40,272 nt of DNA from an uncultured Eubacteriales bacterium. GTDB taxonomy: Bacteria > Bacillota > Clostridia > Oscillospirales > Oscillospiraceae. Below the pieces are notes generated by a model. That model saw only the letters and a program-made list of their open reading frames with translations, did not search any database and was not told where the DNA came from. Below are positions 1 through 7,477 of this stretch, one piece after another. Numbering within the stretch: the stretch's first letter is position 1; each line of letters opens with the position of its first letter. Both the position numbers and the translations under genes were made by a program. The DNA lies in contig URXW01000013.1 in assembly GCA_900551995.1 (NCBI GenBank), forward strand, positions 1 through 40,272. The letters are read 5' to 3'.

Positions 1-20
1 CCGCCTGCTGCTTTATTTTT

Positions 21-902
21 TCATTTTTTCTGCCACGCCTGCACGTCCTTCAGCTCATCAAACAGCCGCAGGTAGCTCTTGTGGCGGCTGACGGGAATGT
101 CGCCGTCCTTCACCGCCTGCAAGACCCGGCAGCCCTTCTCCTTCGTGTGGGTGCAGCCGGTGAACCGGCACTCCCCCACGTAGGGCGCGAACTCCGGAAA
201 TGTCTCCGGCAGGTGCTCCTTCAGCTTCAGATCCATCTCCTCCGTGTCGAAGGAGGAGAAACCCGGCGTGTCGATCACGTACGTTCCGCCGCCCAGCGGG
301 AACAGCTCCACGTGCCGCGTGGTGTGCCGTCCCCGACCCAAAGCCTTGCTGACCTCGCCCACCGGCAGCTGTAGCCCCGGCACCAGCGCATTCAGTACGC
401 TGGATTTCCCTACGCCGGAGTTCCCGGTGAAGGCGTTCAGCTTCCCGGCGATGGCGCGGCGCAGCGCGTCCAGCCCTTCGCCGGTCTCCGCGCTGATACG
501 CAGCACCGGGATGGCGGAGCGGCTGTAAATGCCGTACAGCCCCTCCGCCGGGTCAAGGTCGCACTTGTTCAGACACACCAGCACGTCGCAGCCCTTCAGG
601 GCGGCGATGGCGGCGATGCGGTCAATGAGATACGGCTCCGTCACCGGTACGGCGGCGGACGCCAGTATCACCAGCTGGTCGATGTTGGCTGCCGCAGGGC
701 GGGAAAACACGTTTCGCCGCGTCTCCACCGCCTCCACGAAGCCCTCGCCGCCGCCCAGCTCCCGTACCTGCACCCAGTCGCCCACCAGCGGGCTGAGTCC
801 CTCCTTCCGGAACTTCCCGCGGGCACGGCATTGGAGCGTCTCCCTGCCGGTGTTCACGTAGTAAAACCCGCTGAGAGCCTTTTCAATGCGCCCCCGGCTC
901 AA
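21..902 (-). CDS. rsgA: Ribosome small-subunit-dependent GTPase RsgA
   Basis: Late 30S ribosome assembly GTPase. The 293 residues show the circular permutation typical of the family: an N-terminal OB fold starting SRGRIEKALSGFYYV, then G4 NKCD (112-115), G1 GNSGVGKSS (160-168) and G3 DTPG (211-214). A zinc knuckle follows with C245, C250, H252 and C258. The start is a TTG codon placed 7 nt after AGGAGG and overlapping the prkC stop by 4 bp; this fits the family's usual N-terminus, and no better start exists. It is the last visible gene of the cluster, and the stop lies 20 bp from the window edge, so whether rpe follows as in Bacillus cannot be seen. Confidence 0.96.
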   Translation of the reverse strand: MSRGRIEKALSGFYYVNTGRETLQCRARGKFRKEGLSPLVGDWVQVRELGGGEGFVEAVETRRNVFSRPAAANIDQLVILASAAVPVTEPYLIDRIAAIAALKGCDVLVCLNKCDLDPAEGLYGIYSRSAIPVLRISAETGEGLDALRRAIAGKLNAFTGNSGVGKSSVLNALVPGLQLPVGEVSKALGRGRHTTRHVELFPLGGGTYVIDTPGFSSFDTEEMDLKLKEHLPETFPEFAPYVGECRFTGCTHTKEKGCRVLQAVKDGDIPVSRHKSYLRLFDELKDVQAWQKK

Positions 903-2860
903 AAGCTGACCTCCTGAATGGGGGATACCTTCGTCGCCTCCGTGTTCACGCTGGTGAAGTACGCGCAGACATACGACGTGGTGCCCGCCTTGCCGGTGAA
1001 CGTATACGTCACCTTCCCCAGAGACGCGCTCAGGTACTGGCTGTCCAGAATACTGCCGTCCTGCTCAAACTCCACCTTCAGCATCCCCTCCATATCTGCG
1101 GGCATGGTGAACTCCACCACCCTCGATACCTCGGTGTCGCCGCCGCTCCGCGTGCCGCTGACGGTGAAATTGATCTTCGTGCCGCCGGGCACCTCGGAGG
1201 TCGGCTCAATGCTCTGCTCCACCACCTGTCCCTGCTCAGCGAAGTTGTAGGGATCGTAGAGGATCTCTCCCACCGTCAGTCCCATATCCTGGGCGTTCTT
1301 CACGGCGTTGGCGATGTCCTGCCCCTTGAAGGTGGGCACCACCACCGACTTGGGACCCGTGCTGTAATAGATGGTCACGGTCTGCCCCGCAGTCAGTGCC
1401 TCGTCCTTCGCCGGCACGGTGCGGATGACCGTATTGGCGGAATATTTGTCGGAGCTTTCCGTCTCGCTCTCGATTTTCAGGTTCAGCCCCAGATCCGTCA
1501 GGAACACCCGCGCCTGCCGGTACTCCATCCCCACCAGATCCTTCATCATCACCTGCTCCGGTGCCTCTGCCACGTAGACCTGAATGAACAGATTGCTCTT
1601 TCTCGTGCGGCCTGCCGCCGGATCCTGCTCCACGATCTGCCCCGGCTCATAGTCCGTGGTCACCCGCGTGCCCTGCACCTCGATGTGGAAGATGTCCTTC
1701 ACACCCTCCATCTCCTGTGCCTCCTCCACGGTCTTGCCGCGAACGTCGGGCACGATGTAGTCCTTATTGCTTCCCGCAGGGCCGAAATCGCCCAAAATCA
1801 GCTTGAACAGCAGCACCACCAGCAGCACCGCCGCCGCGAATATCCCTGCGATGATCGCCACCGACTTCTTGTCCCGGCGGGGCGGTTCGTCGTCCTCCGC
1901 CTCCGTGCGGAGCACGTCGCCCGTGTGCTTCTTCACGGCGGAGGCGACCTGCGCCGTGGGAATGGGCATGGTCGGCTCGCTGTCGGCGGAGGCGGGCGTT
2001 TTCAGCTCCTGCCGGATATAGTCCATATCCACGGAGGGATCCCTCCGGAACTTCTCCAGATCCTCGATCATGTCGTCCGCCGAGGCGTACCGCTTGTTGG
2101 GGTCACTGTTCATCGCCTTCATGCAGATCAGCTCCAGCGGCTCCGGGATGCTGGGGTCGATGTCCCGCGGTGCCAGCGGCACGGAGCTGAGATGCTGTAT
2201 CGCCACGGACACGGCGTTGTCCCCTTCGAAGGGCAGCCGTCCCGTGAGCATTTCATACAGCACCACGCCGGCGGAATAGATGTCCGACCGTGCGTCGATC
2301 CTGTCCCCGCGTGCCTGCTCCGGCGAGATATAGTGCACCGAGCCGAGAGCCTCCTGCGTCAGCGTCTGCCCCGCGTTGGCAAGACAGGCGATGCCGAAAT
2401 CAGCCACCTTCACGCTGCCGTCCCGCAGCACCATAATATTCTGGGGCTTGATGTCCCGGTGGATGATCCCCCGGCTGTGGGCGTGGCTCAATCCCCGCAT
2501 GATCTGCGTGATGAAATGCAGCGACTCCCGCCAGTCCATGCGTCCGCGCCGCTCCATGTACTGCTTCAGCGTAATGCCGTCGATCAGCTCCATGACGATG
2601 TACTCCAAGTCCGGGTTGGTGGACACGTCGTAGACCGACACGATGTTGGCGTGGCTCAGCTGCGCCACCGCCTGGGACTCGTCGTGGAACCGGCGGCGGA
2701 AATCGGCGTTGTCCGCCAGATCGCTTTTCAATATCTTGATGGCCACAAGGCGGTTGAGCCGGTGGCACCGTGCCTTATAGACGTTCGCCATGCCGCCGGA
2801 GCCGATCAGCTCCAGTATCTCATAGCGATCGTCCAGCATTTTTCCGATGTACTGATCCAT
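899..2860 (-). CDS. prkC: PASTA-domain Ser/Thr protein kinase PrkC
   Basis: Membrane kinase that in relatives senses muropeptides or lipid II and controls cell wall growth, dormancy exit and translation. The cytoplasmic kinase domain (about 1-275) has the glycine loop GSGGMANVY (20-28), lysine K42, HRDIKPQN (134-141) with catalytic D136, and DFG (154-156). An acidic and basic linker leads to one transmembrane helix at about 335-356. Outside are three PASTA repeats (about 368-574) and a final beta-rich domain of about 79 residues, like the extra C-terminal domain known in staphylococcal and Bacillus homologues. It lies 4 nt after prpC and overlaps rsgA, so kinase, phosphatase and an assembly GTPase are co-expressed. 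Confidence 0.96.
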   Translation of the reverse strand: MDQYIGKMLDDRYEILELIGSGGMANVYKARCHRLNRLVAIKILKSDLADNADFRRRFHDESQAVAQLSHANIVSVYDVSTNPDLEYIVMELIDGITLKQYMERRGRMDWRESLHFITQIMRGLSHAHSRGIIHRDIKPQNIMVLRDGSVKVADFGIACLANAGQTLTQEALGSVHYISPEQARGDRIDARSDIYSAGVVLYEMLTGRLPFEGDNAVSVAIQHLSSVPLAPRDIDPSIPEPLELICMKAMNSDPNKRYASADDMIEDLEKFRRDPSVDMDYIRQELKTPASADSEPTMPIPTAQVASAVKKHTGDVLRTEAEDDEPPRRDKKSVAIIAGIFAAAVLLVVLLFKLILGDFGPAGSNKDYIVPDVRGKTVEEAQEMEGVKDIFHIEVQGTRVTTDYEPGQIVEQDPAAGRTRKSNLFIQVYVAEAPEQVMMKDLVGMEYRQARVFLTDLGLNLKIESETESSDKYSANTVIRTVPAKDEALTAGQTVTIYYSTGPKSVVVPTFKGQDIANAVKNAQDMGLTVGEILYDPYNFAEQGQVVEQSIEPTSEVPGGTKINFTVSGTRSGGDTEVSRVVEFTMPADMEGMLKVEFEQDGSILDSQYLSASLGKVTYTFTGKAGTTSYVCAYFTSVNTEATKVSPIQEVSF

Positions 2861-2864
2861 GTGG

Positions 2865-3605
2865 TCATCTCCCTTCCCCGTTCAGCAGCAGCACCGCCGT
2901 GATGTTGTCCGGTGCGCCGCGCTGAAGCGATATTTGCAGCATGTGGTCGAGACACTCGTTCACGTCCCCGTCGTGGAGCACCTCAAAGAGCATCTCCTGA
3001 TCCGATACGGTGTTCACCAGCCCGTCGGAGCACAGCAGCAGGAACTCATCCCTGTGCCATGTCAGCTCAAAGGTATCCGCCTTGGCGTGGATGTCCGGAC
3101 CCAGTGCCCTCGTGATAAGGTTGCGGTTGGGGTGCGTCCGCGCCTCCAACGGCGTCAGATCTCCCTTCGCCACCATGCTCTCCACCACCGAATGATCCCG
3201 CGAGATCTGGAATATCCCCTCCGCCGTAATGTGGTAGGCGCGGCTGTCGCCGATATTGCCGATCATCGCCCATTCCGGCGTCGTCACCGCACACACGAGG
3301 GTCGTCCCCATGTGCTGATAGTCGCTGTTTCGCGCCGCCTCCTGCCGAATGTCGTCGTTGGCGCAGGCGATGGCACTGAGCACCGCCTGCCGCACCTGCT
3401 CCGCCGTCATGTCGTCCCGGAGAGTGGCGCACAGCTCCTTTTCAAACCGGGACACGGCGATGGCACTTGCCACCTGTCCGCCGCTGGTGCCGCCCATGCC
3501 GTCGCAGACCACCGCCCCATGAAATACCCCCGTCTCGAACACCGTATAGGCGTCCTGGTTCTCACTACGCACCAGACCGGTGTTGGTGATACCCCACATT
3601 TTCAC
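2865..3605 (-). CDS. prpC: PP2C-family protein phosphatase PrpC (Stp)
   Basis: Metal-dependent serine/threonine phosphatase, the partner that reverses PrkC phosphorylation. The 246 residues carry PP2C signatures: RSENQD near residue 13, CDGMGGTSGG (34-43) with metal-binding aspartate and glycine, LCSDGLVNTV, and a C-terminal GAPDNITAV. The chosen start is GTG at 3605, about 9 nt after an AAAGGATG site; an ATG two codons later (MWGIT) is the alternative and changes nothing functionally. A 37 bp gap separates it from rlmN upstream in the transcript, and prkC follows after 4 nt. This is the same order as in Bacillus. Confidence 0.95.
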   Translation of the reverse strand: MKMWGITNTGLVRSENQDAYTVFETGVFHGAVVCDGMGGTSGGQVASAIAVSRFEKELCATLRDDMTAEQVRQAVLSAIACANDDIRQEAARNSDYQHMGTTLVCAVTTPEWAMIGNIGDSRAYHITAEGIFQISRDHSVVESMVAKGDLTPLEARTHPNRNLITRALGPDIHAKADTFELTWHRDEFLLLCSDGLVNTVSDQEMLFEVLHDGDVNECLDHMLQISLQRGAPDNITAVLLLNGEGR

Positions 3606-3642
3606 GTTATCACATCCTTTTATCCTGTAAAGGTTTATACCG

Positions 3643-4674
3643 TTACAGTTGTCCTTTTTCCATCATTTCTTTCCGTCTCAGCTGCCCGCAGGACGCGTCA
3701 ATGTCCCCGCCGAGGCTCCTGCGGACGGTGGCGGTCACGCCAAGGCTTTCCAGCTTCTGCTGGAAGGCTCCCACCCGCTTGCTGGGCTTGTAGGGGCTCT
3801 CCACCACGTCGTTCAGCGGGATCAGATTCACGTGCCCCGGCATCCCCTTCAGCTTCCTTGCGATCAGCTCCGCCTGCCAGTCGTGGTCGTTTACGCCGTC
3901 GATCATGGCATATTCGAAGCTGATCCGCCGCCCCGTCTTTTGAAAATACCGGTGGCAGGCGGCAAACAGCGTCTCCACATCATACGCGCGGTTCACCGGC
4001 ATAATGCGGCTCCGCGTCTCGCTGTCCGGCGCGTGGAGCGACACCGACAGCGTCAGCTGCAGCTGCTTCTCCGCCAGCGCGTCGATCCCCGGCACCACGC
4101 CGCAGGTGGATAGACTGATGTGCCGCATACCGATGTTCAGCCCGTTGGGGCTGTTTACCAGCTCCAGAAACCGCAGCACGTTATCCATGTTGTCCAGCGG
4201 CTCGCCAATGCCCATCAGCACGATGTTGGACACGGGCAGTCCGCTGTCCAGCTGGGTGAAAAGCACCTGATCCAGCAGCTCCGAGGGGCGCAGATCCCGC
4301 ACCTTTCCCGCGATGGTGCTGGCGCAGAAGGCGCACCCCATGCGGCACCCCACCTGTGACGAGATGCACACCGTATTGCCGTGGTGGTACTGCATGAGCA
4401 CCGTTTCGATGCAGTTGCCGTCCGCCAGCTCCCACAGATACTTTATGGTGCCGTCCAGCTTGGATACCTGCTTCCGCGCTACCATGGGCGCGGTGATGCA
4501 GCTTGTCTCCGCCAGCTGTGCGCGCAGCGGCTTGGAGAGGTCTGTCATCTCGTCGAAGGAGCGAACGCCCCGGTGCAGCCACGTAAAAACCTGCCGCGCC
4601 CGGAACGCGGGCTGTCCCATTCCCTTGAAAAAGGAGGTCAGCTCGTCCTCGGTCATGGATTTGATGTCGGTCAT
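3643..4674 (-). CDS. rlmN: Dual-specificity RNA methyltransferase RlmN
   Basis: Radical SAM enzyme that methylates C2 of adenosine 2503 in 23S rRNA and A37 in some tRNAs. In 343 residues the radical cluster ligands are C110, C114 and C117 (CRMGCAFC), followed by GEPLDN-type SAM contacts. A C-terminal C329 in DASCGQL matches the methyl-carrying cysteine. The reading frame stays open far upstream into rsmB, but the real start is the ATG at 4674: it has an AAGGAG site about 7 nt before it and the usual N-terminus (MTDIKSMTEDELTSFF). It lies 17 bp after rsmB. Confidence 0.96.
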   Translation of the reverse strand: MTDIKSMTEDELTSFFKGMGQPAFRARQVFTWLHRGVRSFDEMTDLSKPLRAQLAETSCITAPMVARKQVSKLDGTIKYLWELADGNCIETVLMQYHHGNTVCISSQVGCRMGCAFCASTIAGKVRDLRPSELLDQVLFTQLDSGLPVSNIVLMGIGEPLDNMDNVLRFLELVNSPNGLNIGMRHISLSTCGVVPGIDALAEKQLQLTLSVSLHAPDSETRSRIMPVNRAYDVETLFAACHRYFQKTGRRISFEYAMIDGVNDHDWQAELIARKLKGMPGHVNLIPLNDVVESPYKPSKRVGAFQQKLESLGVTATVRRSLGGDIDASCGQLRRKEMMEKGQL

Positions 4675-4691
4675 AAACTCGCTCCTTGGCG

Positions 4692-6011
4692 TTATCCCCT
4701 GCACCGCATACGGCAGATATAAAATCCGTCCGTTCCGTGCCTCTGGGGCCACAGCGTCACGTCGCCGCCCCAGGTGCCCACGCCCGGCAGGGTAAATTCT
4801 TCCTTCGTAAACTCCGGATGCGCCCTTAAAAACGCCTCCGTCACACCGCCGTTTTCCTCCGGCAGCACCGTGCAGGTGGAGTACACCAGCACCCCGCCGG
4901 GACGCACATACCCGGCGGCGTTGTCCAGTATCGCCGCCTGAATGGGCGGCAGCTGCGCCAGCGGCGCGGGATCCTTCCAGCGTATGTCCGGCTTCTTCCG
5001 GATAATGCCAAGCCCGGAGCAGGGCACGTCCGCCAGCACCACATCCGCCTGTCCCGTCCATGCCGCGTGGCGTTCCCGCCCGTCGGCAAGAGCCGTCCGC
5101 ACGGAGGTAATGCCCAGCCGCGCCGCACCGCTCTCGATCAGCTTCAATTTGTGGGGATGGATGTCGCAGGAGCGTATCTCCCCCTGATCCTCCATCTGCA
5201 TCGCCATGGCGAAGGACTTTCCCCCCGGCGCGGCGCATACGTCCAGCACCCGGTCGCCCTTCCGCGCCCCCGTCACCATCGCCGTCAGCCGCGCCGCCGC
5301 GTCCTGCACGGTGCAGCGACCCTCCGCGAAGGCGGGCAGCCGCGCCATGTCGCCGGTGCCCGTCACCTCGAAGCAGCCTGTCAGCCACGGGTGCGCCTGT
5401 ACCTGCACGCCCGAAGCGCGCAGCTCCTCCGCCAGCGCGTCCGGCGTTGTTTTCAGTGTGTTCGTCTGAATCACCGTGGGCACCGGCTCGTTGTCCAAGC
5501 GCAGGAATTCCTCTGCCTCCTGCTCGCCCACCAGTGCGATCAGCCTTTCCACCAGCCACTTGGGATGGCTGTACTGCACGGTCAGCCGTTCCGCCGCGCC
5601 CTTGTGCGGCAGCGGCGGTAAAGCGTTTTTACTTGCCGCGCATTTCCGCAGCACGGCGTTTACCATCCCCGCGGCGCGGCTCTTGCCGTGCCGCTTCACC
5701 AGCTCCACCGTCTCGTGGACAGCCGCCCTGTCGGGCACCTTGTCCATGAACAGGATCTGATAGATGCCCAGCCGCAGCGCACACGCCACCACCGTCTCCA
5801 GCCGTGCCGCCCTCTGGCTGCACCAGCCGTCGATATAGAAATCCAGCAGCGTCCTGTTCTGCACCACGCCGTAGGTCAGGTGCGTGCACAGTGCCGCGTC
5901 CCGTCCGTCCAGACCCGCCTGCGCCGTAATGCGCTTCAAGCTGCCGTCAGACCACGCGCCCCTGCGCTCCATTTGCAGCAGAGCCTCCAGCGCGGCGTCG
6001 CGGGGCGTCAC
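4692..6011 (-). CDS. rsmB: 16S rRNA m5C967 methyltransferase RsmB
   Basis: SAM-dependent cytosine-5 methyltransferase of 16S rRNA. The N-terminal 130 residues are the NusB-like RNA-binding domain. The catalytic domain has the SAM loop DVCAAPGGKS (257-266), the motif DVPCSGLG with C331, and YSTCTV with C380, the two cysteines used for the covalent intermediate and product release. Length is 439 residues, normal for the family. The start is GTG, sharing GTGA with the fmt stop. No good ribosome site is visible, so translation is probably coupled to fmt. It is followed by rlmN after 17 bp. Confidence 0.95.
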   Translation of the reverse strand: MTPRDAALEALLQMERRGAWSDGSLKRITAQAGLDGRDAALCTHLTYGVVQNRTLLDFYIDGWCSQRAARLETVVACALRLGIYQILFMDKVPDRAAVHETVELVKRHGKSRAAGMVNAVLRKCAASKNALPPLPHKGAAERLTVQYSHPKWLVERLIALVGEQEAEEFLRLDNEPVPTVIQTNTLKTTPDALAEELRASGVQVQAHPWLTGCFEVTGTGDMARLPAFAEGRCTVQDAAARLTAMVTGARKGDRVLDVCAAPGGKSFAMAMQMEDQGEIRSCDIHPHKLKLIESGAARLGITSVRTALADGRERHAAWTGQADVVLADVPCSGLGIIRKKPDIRWKDPAPLAQLPPIQAAILDNAAGYVRPGGVLVYSTCTVLPEENGGVTEAFLRAHPEFTKEEFTLPGVGTWGGDVTLWPQRHGTDGFYICRMRCRG

Positions 6012-6928
6012 AGCCCCAGCGGCACCGGATGGCCGCGCAGATAATCCGCCGCCGCCATGCGCTTGCCGCCCTCACCCTGTAACTCTAAGATTTGCAGGCA
6101 CCGGCCGTCGCCACAGGCGATCGCCAAGCCCGATTTGTCCGCCTTCACTACGCTGCCCGCCGGTGCGGAGGTCGCCTCCCCCACGGCGGTGCGGTGCACC
6201 TTCACCGTTTTTCCCGCCAGCGTCATGGTCGCGCTGGGCCATGGCACCAGTCCGCGCACCTGATCGTGCAGCTGCCGCGCCGTCTTGGAAAAGTCCAGCG
6301 GCGACAGGCTTTTATCCAGCATGGGCGCGTAGGTGTACGCGCTGTGATCCTGCTCGACCCTTTGCGCCGTGCCGTTTTCCAGCTGTGCAACGACGTCGTG
6401 GAGGGCGTCCGCGCCCAGCTCCGCCAGCCGTGCCGTTAAAGCCAGCGCGTCCTCGTCCGGGTCGATGGCAGTCTCCCTGCACAGAATCACGTCGCCCGCG
6501 TCCAGCTCCTTCGCCATATACATGATGGAAACACCCGTCACCGCGTCTCCGTTGAGGATCGCCCAGTTGATGGGGGCCGCCCCGCGGTACTTCGGCAGAA
6601 TCGACGAGTGGACGTTGATGGAGCCGTGCTTCGGCACGTTCAGAATGTCCTCCGGCAGTATCCGCCCATAGGCCGCCACCACGATCAGCTCCGGATTCAG
6701 GGAGCGCACCAGCTCCAGCGCGGTGCCGTCCCTCATCTTCAAGGGCTGGTATACGGGAATACCCTGTGTAACGGCATATTCCTTTACAGGCGGTGCGATC
6801 AGCTTCATCCCGCGATTTTTCGGCTTATCCGGCTGGGTGAAAACGCCGCAGACCTCGTGCCCGTCCTCCACCAGCCGCTTGAGGGACGCCACGGCGAAAT
6901 CCGGCGTGCCCATGAACAGTATACGCAT
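6008..6928 (-). CDS. fmt: Methionyl-tRNA formyltransferase
   Basis: Formylates Met-tRNA initiator using 10-formyl-tetrahydrofolate. The 306 residues start MRILFMGTPDFAV and show the catalytic set N105, H107 (SINVHSSILPKYRG) and D144 (LDAGD), with a C-terminal OB-fold tRNA-binding domain. The start ATG at 6928 shares its A with the stop of def (TAATG), so def and fmt are translationally coupled. The frame remains open upstream, but that stretch lies inside def and lacks family sequence. Deformylase and formyltransferase side by side is the common bacterial arrangement. Confidence 0.96.
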   Translation of the reverse strand: MRILFMGTPDFAVASLKRLVEDGHEVCGVFTQPDKPKNRGMKLIAPPVKEYAVTQGIPVYQPLKMRDGTALELVRSLNPELIVVAAYGRILPEDILNVPKHGSINVHSSILPKYRGAAPINWAILNGDAVTGVSIMYMAKELDAGDVILCRETAIDPDEDALALTARLAELGADALHDVVAQLENGTAQRVEQDHSAYTYAPMLDKSLSPLDFSKTARQLHDQVRGLVPWPSATMTLAGKTVKVHRTAVGEATSAPAGSVVKADKSGLAIACGDGRCLQILELQGEGGKRMAAADYLRGHPVPLGL

Positions 6929-7452
6929 TATTCTCCGTCCTCGTTTTCCTCGATCTCGTACTCGTCGGCGTGCTCCTCCAGCCATCTTTGCAGCTCCTCA
7001 CCCTCCATCAGATGGTCGGTGTGCTCCACAAACAGATGGCCGTCCAGATGCTCGATCTCGTGGCAGAAGCACCGGGCGGTCAGCCCCTCGTCTTCCACCT
7101 CAAACCAGTTACCGTCCCGATCCTGTGCACGGACGCGCACGATCTCCGGGCGTGTGACCACGCCGTATTTTCCGGGGACGCTCAAGCAGCCCTCCAGACC
7201 GGTCTGCTCCCCCTCCGTGCGGATGATCTCCGGGTTCACCAGCTCAATGAGCTGCTCCTCCTCGTCCAGCACCACCACGGCGCGGCGCAGCACGCCCACC
7301 TGCGGCGCGGCAAGACCCACACCACCGGACTCCTCCAGCGTGTCCGCCAGGTCGTCCAGCAGCGTGTGCAGCCGTCCGTTGAAATCCGTAACGGGGCGGC
7401 AGACCTTCTCCAAGCACTCCTCGCCCTGCAAGGCGATCTTCCGTAAAGCCAT
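6928..7452 (-). CDS. def: Peptide deformylase
   Basis: Iron- or zinc-dependent enzyme removing the formyl group from new proteins. All three signatures are present in 174 residues: GVGLAAPQVG (44-53), EGCLS (87-91) with metal ligand C89, and HEIEH (131-135). The acidic C-terminal tail of about 25 residues (EEHADEYEIEENEDGE) is longer than the minimal core. The start ATG at 7452 has AGAGGTAA upstream and gives MALRKIALQG, the usual N-terminus; a longer open frame upstream overlaps priA and is rejected. It follows priA by 25 bp and overlaps fmt by 1 bp. Confidence 0.96.
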   Translation of the reverse strand: MALRKIALQGEECLEKVCRPVTDFNGRLHTLLDDLADTLEESGGVGLAAPQVGVLRRAVVVLDEEEQLIELVNPEIIRTEGEQTGLEGCLSVPGKYGVVTRPEIVRVRAQDRDGNWFEVEDEGLTARCFCHEIEHLDGHLFVEHTDHLMEGEELQRWLEEHADEYEIEENEDGE

Positions 7453-7477
7453 AGTAATTACCTCTTTATTCTCAGAT

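Noticed and set aside
899..2860. Extra C-terminal domain of PrkC as a novelty
   Set aside because: A beta-rich domain after the three PASTA repeats is already known in related kinases, so it is only described in the feature.
3643..5559. Apparent 638-residue fusion of an unknown N-terminal part to RlmN
   Set aside because: The N-terminal stretch is the out-of-frame reading of rsmB; a good ribosome site and the normal RlmN start lie at 4674.
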